From the NCBI GenBank assembly GCA_963854835.1, contig OY978526.1, positions 92,332,140 to 92,396,139 on the forward strand: 64,000 bases of DNA, given 5' to 3'. A model generated the notes under the pieces. That model was not told the origin of the DNA, made no database searches, and was given only the letters and a program-made list of their open reading frames with translations. Every line of letters begins with the position of its first letter. Positions within the stretch are counted from its first letter, which is position 1. This DNA is from Megamerina dolium (taxonomy: Eukaryota; Arthropoda; Insecta; Diptera; Megamerinidae). Positions 36,801 to 48,940 of the stretch are shown here, in pieces. The position numbers and the translations under genes are program-made.

Positions 36801-39800
36801 TAATCCAGTTAACAGTAAATTCTGAGAGTGGACGCTGCACGAAAGGTTTCACAAAATCCTCCAATACAACGGCAGACATAGAATTCAGACATGTCGACAA
36901 TGAACTGAGGGCAGCACTGAAGACACCTGCTATAAAAAGACCCGTAAGTCCTGGGAATTCACCGAGTGTATCCATGACAAACAGCGGTAGTAGTTGATCA
37001 CGGGCTTTAGCAAGCTGAAGGGCGATAAATAGAATTTTTCCTTAAACAATTTGCTTGTATTCCTACCTTTGTTGTTAGAGGATCACAGTGTTTATAAGTG
37101 GCATAAATCAAGAGTCCATTATAACCACAGAGAGCCATCATCAGCAGTACACCGCCACAGAAAATATACAAAGCATGGCGGGCAGAGGCCAACTTCGGCA
37201 ATGACAAATAACGTTGGATCATATTCTGTGAAACAGCATTTGTTTGTGTCCAATAGAAGACACCGCCAATCAATTGAGACCACAAAGTATGCCGGACAGT
37301 GGGGTCAAAGCTTAAGCTGTAATTTTATTGTAATATAGTTGCACAAACAGAGCACGAGCTAAAATGTGTGCACTTACTCTGGTGACTCAATACGTCCTGA
37401 ATCCCAGGCGCTTTTAAACACTTCTCCAACGCCACCAATATCATGACTACCTTTGGCAGCTACCAAAACTAAAGCGCCAATCATTGAAACTGTTTGCACA
37501 ACATCAGTCCATACGACAGCTCGGAGACCACCCTATGGGAAGAGTGTATTATTAAATATACTATACTGCAGTGACACGATGAATTAGACTCGCTTGGACT
37601 TTAGGACTTACTAGACTTGTGTAGAATACGCAGATAATGCAAACAATTGGTGTTATTGTGTGAACAGCTACACCGGTAACCTGATTGAACGCTAACGCTG
37701 GTACATATATCACAATTGGCAAATAAGCTATCTGAAAGAAATGTATTGGTAATAGGCTTTAAGTCATCTTGAAGTTTTCTTTTTGCAGTGAATTCAACAA
37801 CTTACGTTCATAATAGCAAACATTATAGAGCCAAACATTCTTAAACGTCTATCAAAACGACTTTCTAGATACTAAGAAATATAAAAGAAATATATAAAAA
37901 ATGTAAAACGTGGTGTATTTCTATAGAAAATAGATTGTTAGCTACGATGTGTCTTATTGTTGGTGCAAAATGGTTTACGTCAGAGCAAGAGGCCTTATCC
38001 TGCTATTGTAAAAAAAACGGCTTCAGGAACATTATCGAAAAATCATAGTCAAAGTCCGGTGGTTCACCACAAACGACATCAAACAAGGTGATGCTGACTG
38101 TAAGTTGAGTTTGGAAGGGTATACACCCTGCTGAAACGGTTCATTCTGATATTTACTGTTCACAACACAATCGATTGAATGAAGCAATCAAGAGAGAGCG
38201 ACCAGAATTGGCCAATAGAAACATATTTGATAATCCACCAGAGATTGACTGCAATTGACTGGGAAGTTCTGATGCACACCCCTTGTAGCTCAGACATTGT
38301 GACGTTTGACGACAATTTATTTCAGTCTCACTGAAACGCTTTCGATTGAAAAATTGTTTGACAAATGAACAAGTTTTTCGCCGATAGATTATAGATAGTA
38401 ATAACAGATATATAAAAAAAAATAAATATGTGGCACTTATAAGCTCCGAAGGGCTCTTTGGCCGAGAAGCTCCATTCCATTACTGCCGTGGTTGCTAAAT
38501 TTTGGACAGTATTAGACGGGACCTACTTATTTTAGTCGGTTTTTTCTGAGCTTTGTCACAGAGTTCTTTTAGAAGCTTTTCCATGGCAGATTGTTAGCGC
38601 CGGAAGAATTGTCAATTGCTTGCCGACAGGTGGGTACCGTTCGAAGGAAAAATCTTTTCGATATTAAATTTGTTGTGTTTCAGCCGGGAATACAACCCGC
38701 GACATACAGATCAGAAGACCAACACATTAACCACTAAGCTACGGCAGGCACCCAGATATAACAGATATATACTTGAGTAAAATTTCTTTTCGAGAAAGAA
38801 AAAATTTGTTCAAAAATTAACAATAACAGAAAAAGATGGACAAATTTTTTATATCACCCAGTATATATTGTATATACATACATAACCAAATTATAAAAGA
38901 GAAATTTTAAATAAACACACGAGACAGCATCGTGTATTTTAATTGTTTTATATTATGTGATTTACTTATTGTTCGTCGTTTTATAAACATAAAAACTTTG
39001 CCAAAAATATTTTTTTTTAATTGAAATGAATGAATGAAAACTTTTTTAATTGTATCGCTGTGATAAGTACAAGTTCATTGTGCATTATTTTTTAAAAATG
39101 TCTTTCAATGATATAGTTCACACAAGTCTTTGCAGAAAATAGGTCGAGGGTGTAAATATAACAAATATATATTTCTTTTAATTTGACATTTCCGCTATAT
39201 TGCAAAGGATATACTATTTACATATTACCGATTCCGAATAAGGGCATCTACGACGTAATCTTTTCATAGCTTTATCACTTTATTCGGGGCTATTCAGTTC
39301 GAGAGATCGAAATCGTTCTTCAAGCCGCAAAACTCGTGCAGCGACAACCAATTATCAGTGCTATGAACAATCACTACACGACTTCAACTCTTCACGTGAA
39401 TGCGTCTACATTCCGAGAGCTGGTTGTTAAAAATTCATTAACTTTAATTCAGTTAAATACAATACCTATGTTAACTCTCCAGCACTTTTAATTGTTCTGA
39501 GATAACAATTTCTGAGAGATAATTTTTTTGGGAAGATGTAGTAGATTGCACATGTATGAAAAAAACATAGCGATGTGCACTAGGACGTACCTAAAAAAAA
39601 AAGTTCGCCGCACATCCCCCAATTCCGAAAAAAAAATTTTTCTTGCCGAACGTAGGGGTCGCCTTTTTACATTTTTCGTAGTAACTTTGGAATTTGCAGT
39701 CGCATTTTGAAGTATGATATATCGATGTTTTTGTCTCAAGGAGACACATATTTTCTCAGTTCCTACTACCATAATGTACCACTCAAATGCCAATAAATTA

Positions 39801-40387
39801 TAGCTCGCAAAAAATCATTAAACCTTTGCAAAGGAAGCAATGCAATTTTTTTCATTCCCTGTAAGGTGATACGGCATAATGTGCACAGTACTTATTGTGA
39901 GAGTTTTATTGTTTCAGATTTATCACAACAAAACGTAGACCAGAACTTTTTGATTTTCACTTATCGTTGGTGTTAGCTCATGTCCCAAAAATAGATACAA
40001 AATCTTTCCTTGCTCCATTAAACTCACCTCATATGTAGATGTGATGTTGAGTGTATGAAAAACAGGCAAGTAAAATGTACTCATAACAATGCCCATTGCT
40101 ATAACACCGGCAGCTACATACAAGTATTGTATTCCATATGAATACACTTCCGTTGGTAGTCCCAAAAGTGTAATGCCCGATATAAAACTGGCAACAAGTG
40201 ATAATGATATTGGCAACACCAACATATTACGACCGCCCATTAGATAATCAGCTTCGGAATGTGATTTCTTCATAAAACCAAAATAGATGCCAATAAAGAT
40301 GCATAGAACAAACATGGCAATAAAGACGACATAATCGGGCCATGAGAATCGTTGCAAATTGATTAAAATATTTTCTATATCGGACAT
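33852..40387 (-). CDS. bumpel: SLC5-family sodium-coupled transporter (bumpel-like), eight exons
   Basis: This is a plasma-membrane sodium:solute symporter of the SLC5 family, probably the monocarboxylate-transporter branch. Exons: 40387-40028, 37871-37806, 37731-37612, 37532-37378, 37316-37067, 37014-36634, 36560-36370 and 34041-33852. All GT-AG junctions and phases agree, giving 571 codons. Exon 1 starts MSDIENILINLQRFSWPDYV, holds the first three or so membrane segments, and has the DYLMGGRNM motif common in the family. Exon 4 has GGLRAVVWTDVVQTVSM, the best-known SLC5 signature. Exons 5-6 carry FYWTQTNAVSQNMIQRYLS and GVFSAALSSLSTCLNSMSAV. Exon 8 ends after the last membrane segment at ..YDEQKLKTT with a strong GTAAGT donor, so the short C-terminal tail exon is not identified. 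Intron 1 contains a mariner remnant and a SINE, and intron 7 contains a Tc1 element. The gene name rests on family plus neighbourhood (CG6723 lies near ninaG in Drosophila). Confidence 0.85.
34663..36313 (+). mobile_element. Intact Tc1 element with double inner/outer repeats
   Basis: A 1651-bp element flanked by TA at 34661-34662 and 36314-36315. The outer inverted repeats are 29 bp (34663-34691 and 36285-36313) with one mismatch and begin CAGTGGCTCMCAGC. A second copy of the TTATTTCGTACA motif lies about 200 bp inside each end (34861-34883 and 36089-36112). This IR/DR layout is known from Sleeping Beauty- and S-type elements. The transposase frame is uninterrupted. The element sits in intron 7 of the SLC5 gene, in opposite orientation, 56 bp from the exon 7 donor. 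Confidence 0.92.
35034..36074 (+). CDS. Tc1 transposase (DD34E), apparently intact
   Basis: A cut-and-paste DNA transposase of 346 aa, the usual length for Tc1 proteins (about 340). Residues 1-60 and 65-115 form the paired-like helix-turn-helix DNA-binding part, with KGQSVRKIAEMTNLSASTVQ as the first recognition region. The catalytic triad is visible: D152 in IFADESKF, D243 in YQDNDPKH, and E278 in SPDMNVIENLW. Exactly 34 residues separate D243 and E278, which defines DD34E Tc1 enzymes. The glycine-rich KHGGGSVMVW block at 195-204 is present. No stop or frameshift interrupts it. The ATG at 35034 is the first in frame and precedes the first helix directly. It is carried by the element 34663-36313 and is not part of the host gene. 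Confidence 0.93.
   Translation: MGRRTTMEQRKLVINHFRKGQSVRKIAEMTNLSASTVQYIIQRFVRENRLENKGREAPNKIFNASDERYIVRKIKKNPKLSAPKLAAEVQREIGKSSSAETVRRVLRNHDLNGRVARKKPFISKMNIQRRLDFAKEHIINTPAFWNTVIFADESKFNIFGSDGMSYVWRKANTELNKENLKPTVKHGGGSVMVWACMSAAGVGELVFIEETMDKMKYLEILKNNLLQSADKLDLRDEFRYYQDNDPKHKSGIVQSWLIWNCPHLMSPPPQSPDMNVIENLWSILDNKIRTHKISNKQDLKKVLMEEWKKIIPDITQKLVDSMPNRLQAVINAKGCQLNIKINLLCF
37960..38400 (+). pseudogene. Mariner transposase remnant in SLC5 intron 1
   Basis: The plus strand shows scattered pieces of a mariner catalytic domain in different frames: a LLKRFILIFTVHN-like block, then LNEAIKRERPELANRNIF, which corresponds to the LNEAIxEKRPELANRKGVVF block of mauritiana-type transposases. Stops are frequent and no inverted ends were found. 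The SINE at 38415 lies just beyond it. Confidence 0.6.
38415..38757 (-). mobile_element. tRNA-derived SINE with perfect 14-bp target duplication
   Basis: A minus-strand copy of the SINE seen at 9643-9958. The head is at 38690-38757, with box A-like TAGCTTAGTGG (minus strand); the tail is at 38415-38440. The 14-bp direct repeat ATAACAGATATATA flanks it exactly (38401-38414 and 38758-38771). It sits in intron 1 of the SLC5 gene in the same orientation as the gene. Confidence 0.9.
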
Positions 40388-42738
40388 TTTGAAGTGATGT
40401 TATTATTTCAGTGTTGCCTTTTTCAAGTCAAGTCGATGATATAGATGATGTAGTGCTGGTATTGTACGCGTCCGTAAAGGCGGACGTGTTGATTGAGTGC
40501 ACAATCGATATCCGTTTTAACAATTATTTATGATGTTTACCACAATTAAAATAAACAATTATTTCATTATTAACATTTATACAATCATTTACTAAAAATT
40601 TTTAAGGATAATACATTTTATTACTATCTCATTGTACATTTTAAAAGTTTCTATACAAAACGAACAGCAATGTTGAACTGTTCTTATCACAAATTTCACA
40701 CAAACTAAATTCATGTTGAATTTGATTTAAATCAAATGTGACAAGCATTTGTTAAACAATAATGTGCTGCACTTTATAATATACATACATATACTCGTAC
40801 ATATCTATTTATTTATATTTCCTCGAGATATTTACACATATGTACTTACAATAAGAGACAATATGTCTCCCTTTGATTTCCCTCATACATTCATTTATAC
40901 ACAATAAGTATTAATAAAGTATACAATTGATGTAGTATGTAATTTTTGCAAACCATACACACACACAGGCAACAGAAAGCTTTAATATGAGGTTGATATA
41001 GTTTTTTTTTTTTTTCTTAATATCATTTTATTTACATTACGGCAATGTTTTAGCGTTAATCTGAAATTGTACTAAAAAAAATAAAAATATTGCAACACAA
41101 TAATACAATGATTTCCAACTGTACAGAAATATAAATTTGTGAATTTGTTTATTTTGGTCCTAATTAATTCCAGATTTTGCAAATCCTGAAGGATAATTCG
41201 CTCGATAGGTGAATATGTTAAATTTGAAAAATTAAAATATTTACACAGTGATGCCAAATAAATATCCGGATACTTTTTTAATAGAATATACATTTCTAAC
41301 ATACATACATTTCTAACATAATTACATAAGCTATGTTGTAATATTTTAAACATACCCAAAATTCAAATGACTCATTCAAATTACCCATAATAGGAATATA
41401 TCTAAATTATAGGTATACAAATTTTATTCTTTTACATAAAGATTGGAAAGATTGCCATCAACATCAAATATCTTTTTGATGAACACTAATTTAGTACAAA
41501 ACATTTACAGCAAGTGTGTATGTAAATTATTTTCGCTCCCGCATATGCACCCCACAATAGATAATTCACATCAAATGTATGGTATAAGTACCTACTTATA
41601 TTCAGAAATAAAGTCCATACAGCTATAAATATATCCATGTAGTTAATACAATGCACAAACCATAGTTATATATTTGTACGTATGTATGTACATTAGAATA
41701 GGTCAATTAGTTCGAATGTAAAAAAATTGGACAAAGCTATGCAATTCAGGTTCTAGAAAAATGAGAACAACATTGGCACACCTACTTCCACAAGGTTACC
41801 GCTAGGAACATGATTTTTTGTCCAGATGATGTCCATAGCATTTTCAACATTTTTTCATATCAGATATTTCAATTTTTCTTAATTTAAATCTTCCTTTCTT
41901 AGCCCTTTCTCAGGGCTTTCTCAGGCCACTTAGAAACATAATGGTCTCTTCTCCGAATTTATTTAGAATTACTCGTAGATTTCTTTTTGGCCATATGATT
42001 TGACACCCTCTAATATACATACCATATATATTCTGTCAATGAGGTATTCTGCTTTACGCCTCACAATATGATTGCGAAATTTCTATGACCAAGAACTTTA
42101 ATTGAATTTATCGTGTAGTTTAATTTTGATTATAAATGACCCCAAAAAATATATATCAATCGGACAACTAAGTATATAAAGTAACAACAGAAATTACATA
42201 CCATAGCTAAAATCAAAACAAATGAAATTGAATTGAGTGCTTTTGAATGATTCAACGACCCAAAATATATAGATTCAACGATGTATGCCGCTTGAAATAA
42301 TCTAATTTGAGTTGGCGCTCACTACACTTTGCATACGTTCCATCCGTTTATATGCTTCTTATATAGAATACCTCAATATTAACGAATTCTTTGTTGCGTA
42401 ATATGACGTAGCGCACGAGTTATCTATTTCTATTTTTTTGAACTTCGAGCTCGATGCTTTTTTTTGTGCTATTACACGCCGCTTGTTGGATTTCTTGTGT
42501 AAACTTGTAAACCTCTTCTTCCAGTTGTTTTTTCATTCTTTCGTTCTTTCAATCGGAAAGTTTGCGTTGGAATGCTTTTTAAAGAATTTCCACTTCATAT
42601 TTGTATTGTAAAGGGTTGGGTTTTGTTTTTTCTTTTTGACAGTTGCTTCACTAATGGTGGGATATATTGGCGAATGATCCGAGTTGAGATCTAAGTTCCC
42701 ACTGATTTCATTCATAAAAATCTTATACCATGCATTGT
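40388..42738. other. Intergenic, 5' flank of the SLC5 gene
   Basis: AT-rich DNA upstream of the SLC5 start at 40387. It should contain that gene's promoter, but no core motif could be assigned with confidence. No other gene was seen. Confidence 0.4.
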
Positions 42739-43070
42739 GGGTGCCGTAGCTCAGTGGTTAGTGCGTTGGTCTTCTGATCTGTAGGTCGTGGATTCAATCC
42801 CCGACTGAAGCATAACAAAATTTCTGTCGAAGGGTATCAACTTGCCGGCAAGAATTGGAAATTTTTCCGGCATTAACAATTTGCCAAAAATGCTTCTTAA
42901 AAGAGCTCTGTAACAAAACTAAGTTAAAATGATGTCACAAGGGTTCTGCCGTTCGGAACCGGCTAATATAAGTAGGTTCCTTCTACTGCTGTCCAAATTT
43001 AACACGCACAACAGTATTGGATGAGAAGCTCAGTGGTATTATAATGGGCCTTTCTGGCCTAAGCGTGTAC
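42739..43070 (+). mobile_element. tRNA-derived SINE copy
   Basis: The head GGTGCCGTAGCTCAGTGG starts at about 42739, has box B-like GATTCAATCCC near 42790, and continues into the shared body (GCCGTTCGGAACCGGCTAA near 42950) and a GGGCCTTTCTGGCC 3' region. No exact target duplication was identified. The 3' end is approximate. Confidence 0.75.
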
Positions 43071-44221
43071 TCTCAGAGAGAGCGCAACCATATAACCTAA
43101 CCTAACCTTGTATGGAAGCTACATTATGTAGTAAAAATTTTCGCAGAATTATGTCTTACTGCAATATTTTCATGTGTAAAATGTTTCACTATGTTTCACT
43201 CAATAATAAAAATCTGATCGACGTTGAACAAGAATATATAAACTTTTCTATATCTTCGTAACTTCCTTCAAGCGATTTCAAGCGTCCGTTATTAATACCA
43301 TAGACTAATGAAAAGTATAAAAATACCAGCAATTATTATTTTTAACATGGTGTCATTTGACCAATTTTGATTAAATTACGTTAAGATTATAACGCAATAA
43401 AAAACATAGATAGGCAAATAACTATGGTTTTTTAGTTAAATTGGGGCCCATTGCTTCATGACAAAATAATCTTTGGACAAAGAATTTGAACTTGGAAATT
43501 TGAATTTGAAAAATTTAAACTTTTCAGGAGCAAATGTACCAAAGAAACAATAGTTTACATTTTAAACGCCATTTGATCGAAACAAATACTAAAGCATTGA
43601 ATGCTTGGGATATCAGTAAATAGTGTTGTTGTTGTTGTAGCAGCAATAATACAGAAATGTTTTGTTTTGTTCCCGTAAAAAGCATTTCCGTATTCTGATG
43701 AGTTGAGTGGACTTAGTCGACCATGTGGTTGAGTGCTTCCGGTACGTAGACCCGTCCATTCTTGGAAAGCAGTAAGAAGTGTGATATCAGTAAGTGAATT
43801 AAATAATTTTTTTTTTCCGAAATGCCTAATGTTTTGCAGCAATTTAATTTAGGGTCAAAATAAATTACCAAGGCGATGTTTTTGAGTAACGATGATGAAA
43901 TCGACTATTAAACAATGTAGCAAATTAAATTTTAAAATTTCTGTAATTTCTTATTAAATATCAAATGGTATTTTTAATTATTTTGCACATGTGAACATTT
44001 ATTTATATCTGAGATCCGAATTCAAAAATGGTTTTAACATAAACTAATTAATCTACAAAAGTTGTAGTTCAATACAAAACTATAAATTCAAGCGAAATTT
44101 ATTTGACCAGCATGTAAGTGAATATATTTGACTTGGACTTTTCAACAATTGCTATCGTTTGCATTTTTACACATTTTGTCAAATGATTTTCGATATAAAT
44201 TTGGAATATGCCTGCATATCA
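43071..44221. other. Intergenic, no gene seen
   Basis: AT-rich DNA with a short GTTGTTGTTGTT run near 43625. No gene or bounded element was recognised. Confidence 0.4.
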
Positions 44222-44671
44222 ACATTCTGTCAAATAAGTACCCGGAAATTGTCATTTTTAATTTTCCCTCTGAGAACCTTTTGTGTGCGTTGCGATTTTT
44301 ACTATGGATAAAAATATCGAATAAAGAGTTTGTGTGAAATTTTGTGTTTCAAACGAAATTTCTTGTGCCAAAACGTTGGAAATGTTGAAAAAAACATTTG
44401 GTGATTCAACCATGTCGAAAACTCAAGTTTACGATTGGTATAAATCCATATTTTATCCATAGTAAAAATCGTAACGCACACAAAAGGTTAACTTGTTCCT
44501 AATGACGCCGTAACCAAACTAAATGACAGATAGCAATAAAAATTCACAGAATAGTGGCTGACAGTTGTGCCAACCTGGGAAAAAAAAAATTTTTGAAATA
44601 TTCTCAGAGGGAAAATTAAAAATGAGAATTTCCGGAAATGAGAATTTCCGGATACTTATTTGACAGAATGT
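44222..44671 (+). mobile_element. Mariner-derived palindromic element
   Basis: A 450-bp element with long inverted ends. ACATTCTGTCAAATAAGTA at 44222 is repeated in reverse at 44652-44671, with further matching sequence inside. On plus, from the ATG at about 44304, the frame reads the start of a mariner transposase with a stop at codon 7: VCVKFCV, AKTLEMLKKTFGDS, then SKTQVYDWYKS. It ends after about 50 codons. There the sequence returns to the reverse complement of the start region (about 44275-44318 against 44449-44492), giving a second, inner inverted repeat. It lies just downstream of the GMC oxidoreductase stop. Confidence 0.75.
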
Positions 44672-44709
44672 ATTATAGCGGTTAACTACTATGAACATCC
44701 ACCACTCAT

Positions 44710-46858
44710 TCAATATTGCTTTCCTTTCAATTCCTCTTTAATTATCAACGTTGCTCCACGAACAGCCATACCAGCAATTATTGAATTAGGACTACCCGAA
44801 ATGGGAGTTGGTAATACGCTGGCGTCAATTATGCGAACATTTTTCAAACCATGCACGCTATGAAAAATAACCACAAAAATATAAGAAGAAACAAACCGTA
44901 TATGAGAGAATTCTTACCGGAATTTTTCATCAACCACACTATTCTCAGGATGAGTACCCATCTTGCAGCTACCACCTGGATGATGTGAGCCTAAGCCAAC
45001 ATGCCGCAGCAGACACTCTAAGTAACGGTCGGAAGGTGTGTTGGAGCGGAAATCACGTTCAAAAGGACCAAAATTGGAACATTCCATTAATTTAGGCCAA
45101 TGTATATGAGGACGCAACGATGAAAATGAATCCGAAGTAATTATTTGCACAGCAGCGCGAATAGCATTTATCATGCAAGAGACATCTTCATTTGCGCTCA
45201 GATAATTTGGATCGATAAGAGGATTTTTTCGCATATTGGCGTTGCGAATGCTAACGGTGCCGCGTGAGACAGGTTGAAAACATGTCGATATTAAAACAAA
45301 ACCCTTTAAAAAAAAGATCATAAGCATTATGTATGTATATATGTTCCTCACTTACTATATCTACTCACCTCCTGGGAAAGATTATGATAACGTGGAAAAA
45401 GCGCACGAAAATTAGATCGTTTAAAATTCGAAATCGACATTAAAGTTGTCTCATCTATGGCACCCGCCGCGAATAGCAGCAAACCGAAATTATCTGCAGG
45501 AGCTCCATCGATATGGCCAAGTACTCCAAATGTTCCTAAATGTCCACCGCCAGTAAAAAGATAGCTGAGGAGGCTGAATGGATTCAAAAGTGCCCTTTGA
45601 TTTAACGTCGGTCCAATAACATCGATGGAAACGTAAAGTGGCATATTTAAATGATCGTGAAGATTTTTACCAACTTCCGGCAGATGCTTTTGTAACGGAA
45701 TTCGAAGCGACTGCAGCAAGTGACTGTCACCGATACCTGAAGCAAGTAACAGTTGCGGTGTCTGATATGCTCCAGCACTCAGAATTAATTCCTTCCGAAT
45801 GTCGATATTAAATATATGTTCCTTTTGTTCTGACAGATCGTCCTTAGCACCCACCTGAAGTGAAACCATATTGTCGTTTACATTGTCCTCATCTTGTATC
45901 AGCTCTATGCGTTTTGCCAGCGTGTTTGTCATTATACGAAAATTATTATTGTGTGCTTCATTCTGTAGAAAACGATGATAAACACTATGACGTAAGCCAT
46001 TTTTAATGTTGTAGCGTGCTCGACGAAATGACCATTGCTTATGAGAAAATTCCACCTCGGCAAGTGACAATGCTTCAGTTAATTTAGAATGAAACGGCTC
46101 AATCTCATAGAGCTCGTATGGTTTGGCACGAGCAGCTTCCAGAAATGGTTTCACAGCTTCCCAAGACCATTCACTTAAGTTATACTGATTGGACCATGCA
46201 TTGAAATCATTAGGACTACCGTCAAAATGTAACATATAATTTATTTGAGCTGAGCCACCGAGACCTTTGCCACGTGGCAAGCATTGGCGCTGTGTGTTTG
46301 TATAACGACATTTGTCAAGCAGAGTTACTTAAACATATAAACGCATAGATGCGAATTTTATTTGAAAGTCAGGTAAATTTCGATTCAAAACGTTATTACA
46401 TACGATATTTGGAAAATTTTGCAAATCATCATTATAGGTACTCGTATTTTACCGAACTTTAGCAAGTGTATTCTAAATACAATAATCACCTGTTCCTCTA
46501 ACCCCTTTGAAGAGTGGCGCTGCGGAACTGAAAGAAATGCCCAATCGTTTAAACCCTTTTGTTGGAAGGTTGTCAATAATGGAATGCTGCTAAGGTAGCC
46601 AAAACGATCACCCGCTTCCACCAACAAGACAGTAGCATTCGTATGTTTGGCGAGCAGTGCCGCAACAACTGTACCTGCAGTGCCAGCACCAACTTCAAGG
46701 AAATTTTCTTTTATTGTTCTGTCTCTATTCTCTCTCAATTATACTATCTTACCTACAACGTAGTCAAATACGTAATTGTAACCCTCCATTGGTGCCAAAA
46801 TGTTTATTGTTTGTTCTCCAAAGAAAGTAAGTTTCACTGTAATCCATGCAATAGCCAT
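44710..46858 (-). CDS. ninaG: GMC-family FAD oxidoreductase (ninaG-like), five exons
   Basis: A glucose-methanol-choline oxidoreductase that uses FAD. Exons: 46858-46753, 46692-46490, 46289-45369, 45303-44918 and 44857-44710. The phases fit, giving 587 aa, the usual size for the family (about 600). A hydrophobic N-terminal stretch precedes the FAD-binding motif formed across the first junction (YVVVGAGTAGTVVAALLA). The first GMC signature is PRGKGLGGSAQINYM at exon 3. The second is SAGAYQTPQLLLASGIG. The catalytic His region is GSHHPGGSCKMG, and the C-terminal FAD/active-site part is DASVLPTPISGSPN. The start is the least certain part: I chose ATG at 46858 (MAIAWITVKL), but an upstream exon joining at about 46875 is possible. 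Drosophila NinaG acts in making the visual-pigment chromophore. The name here is inferred from family and neighbourhood; other GMC paralogues such as Gld-like enzymes cannot be excluded. Confidence 0.88.
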
Positions 46859-48239
46859 CAACGCCACGAAAATGGCAATTAAATAGAAGATTTCTACATA
46901 TTTTTGGTTACATTTAGTTAAATCATAATTATATTAGATACACCTGAAACAATAACAATTTACACACTTTGAAAATACATTTTTTTTATGCTCTTTATTG
47001 TGTTCCGTTTCGTTTCCTTCTGGTGCAGACTGTTTACCATCATATTGGGTATAAAACTAAAGGCAGGCCAATTGTAAAATACCACATAGATGTCGCAAAT
47101 AAATTTGTATGTGTGTGTGGTACAAAAGAACGCAATGGGAGTGCATATGCCAGCTCTTTTGATTGACGAGAATGCAAGACATAAATAATCCAATTACACT
47201 ACATTGGGTCACCTCACGCCCTATACAATATAAAACTGATGATGTAATTACTTACTTGAAACGAAGGTTCGTTTAAATGATTTTATAATGATTCCCAAAA
47301 TATTTTGGCTTTATCGATATCTAATTAACTTACATAAGATATCGACTGTTAAAAAAACCCTAAATATCGCAATATATAATATATATTTTTAGAAACTAGA
47401 GCATTACCAAACAGATAAAGAACTTTCCACAACTGTTTTGAAAATGTAGACCGGATTTTCGGATTTCATACAAAAACTGAAATATTTTTGAAGTCGCCAT
47501 AAATACACCCAACTCCATTTTAGTCGGTAACACTAGGACGTTTTTTCGGTGAGGCAACTTAACCTATAGTGTATGTGGCATATTTACATATATGTATATG
47601 TTTGTTAGCGATGCCAATCCCGTGATCATATTTCTAATAACACTTAGAAAAGTGCAATGGATTTAGGAATTTAGAAAAAAACTGGAAAAAATACGAAGTA
47701 TTTTCTTTGAAACCATATCTCTTATTAAAATCCATTGAACTCTGAGGTCGAATTTGGCTAGTAGACTTAGTAACTCAGAGTTGAACCCCCAAATTCAAAT
47801 TACATGGAAATGTTTATTTCTACATAACAAATTGAATTATTATAGTATGGGAAGGTATTTATTTGCATATATTTTATACTTCTGACGTAGGATCGTTGTT
47901 TATGAACTGATTTACTGAAGCTTCAAAGGCAACGTTGCAAAAATTTTTATTTACAACATACAATTTTGTGGAGTTAATCAATCCACTATGAACCTGAACT
48001 CGAATATAAAATATATGTAAGTTCGCCAACAAAGTATGATGAAAATGAAAAAACTAATAAATTATGTTCTCAAGGTAAAATTGCAACTGCAGCTTACCAA
48101 TTAAAAGACTTCAAGTTGAATTAAAAACTTATTTCGTTAAAATTTCTATATTTTGCATCAACAACTGAAATATGTCCTCAGTAGATAGATGTGTCACTTA
48201 ATAATACAAAACTTATAAACTATGTCGTGCGTTATTCAC
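46859..48239. other. Intergenic between GMC gene and RpL24-like
   Basis: AT-rich DNA without a recognised exon. It holds the 5' flank of the GMC gene and the 3' flank of RpL24-like. A TATCGATA palindrome lies at 47312-47319. Confidence 0.4.
47312..47319. promoter_or_regulatory. DRE-like palindrome TATCGATA
   Basis: TATCGATA is the core of the DNA replication-related element bound by DREF in flies and is common in housekeeping promoters. It lies about 450 bp upstream of the proposed start of the GMC gene. A single 8-bp match in AT-rich DNA is weak evidence. Confidence 0.2.
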
Positions 48240-48940
48240 TTAAGCCTTTATCATTTCCATGTCATCATCCATCATACCTTCCTCGAGCTTCTTCTCCAGT
48301 TCGCGCGCGTCCACATAAGTAATTTCCTCCTCCGCCATATCCTCTTCCATGAGTGCTGCTTCTTCAGCCTCCTCCTTAGCGCGACGCTCTTTTAAGCCGA
48401 CAGCCGGGGAACGTATAAGCGAAATATTACGCTGTACATCCTTTACATCCATTTGAATTTCGACTTCACGTCCCTTACGCAGGCGTTGCATAACAAAGTT
48501 ACCTTGTCGTCGCTCCTTGATTTCTGTAACCTTTTTAATAGCATCCATTGTTTTCTGCCACATTTCGCGATTATATTTAACTGGTACATTACGTCGTTTC
48601 TCAAATTCAAAGCTAGGGTCGATGGCAAGCTCTTTGCCAGCTGCTTTACGATGGGCTTTTGTCCAGCGCACCTTACGTGGATTCTTCTTACGTTTGAAGG
48701 CTTTGTGACATTTGCCACGGCAAAATTTGAAAATCTGCAAATTGAATTGTGAAAAAAATATTATTAATGTACATACACAATGACATAGAGGCCACATTTA
48801 CTTGTGCGTCATTGACTAGAAAAACACAGTCCATCTCTTGATTGGCAACAAATACATACCTTGCAATCGTTTCTTACGAATTGTACTCCATGTCCAGGGT
48901 AGACTTTACTGGAGCAAAAATAACACGTCTCAATACGCAT
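48240..48940 (-). CDS. RpL24-like: RpL24-like ribosome-biogenesis protein (Rlp24), two exons
   Basis: This is the paralogue of ribosomal protein L24 that occupies its place on pre-60S particles in the nucleolus and is exchanged for L24 in the cytoplasm. Exons 48940-48860 and 48734-48240 encode 191 aa. Residues 1-30 carry the zinc-binding start [18 protein letters not shown], completed across the intron by [20 protein letters not shown] (C6/C9/C32/C36 type). Then follow the conserved [13 protein letters not shown] block, a basic central helix and an acidic Glu-rich C-terminus ([17 protein letters not shown]). The C-terminal extension distinguishes Rlp24 from true L24. The start is fixed by the invariant MRIE. 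It is head-to-head with the apyrase gene across 644 bp. Confidence 0.93.

Noticed and set aside
39488..39793. 101-codon minus-strand frame in SLC5 intron 1
   Set aside because: No known motif and no splice fit to the neighbouring exons (phase and membrane topology are already complete without it).
43095..43106. CCTAACCTAACC, resembling insect telomere repeat TTAGG
   Set aside because: Only about three units, and true flies have lost this telomere repeat; probably chance or SINE tail.
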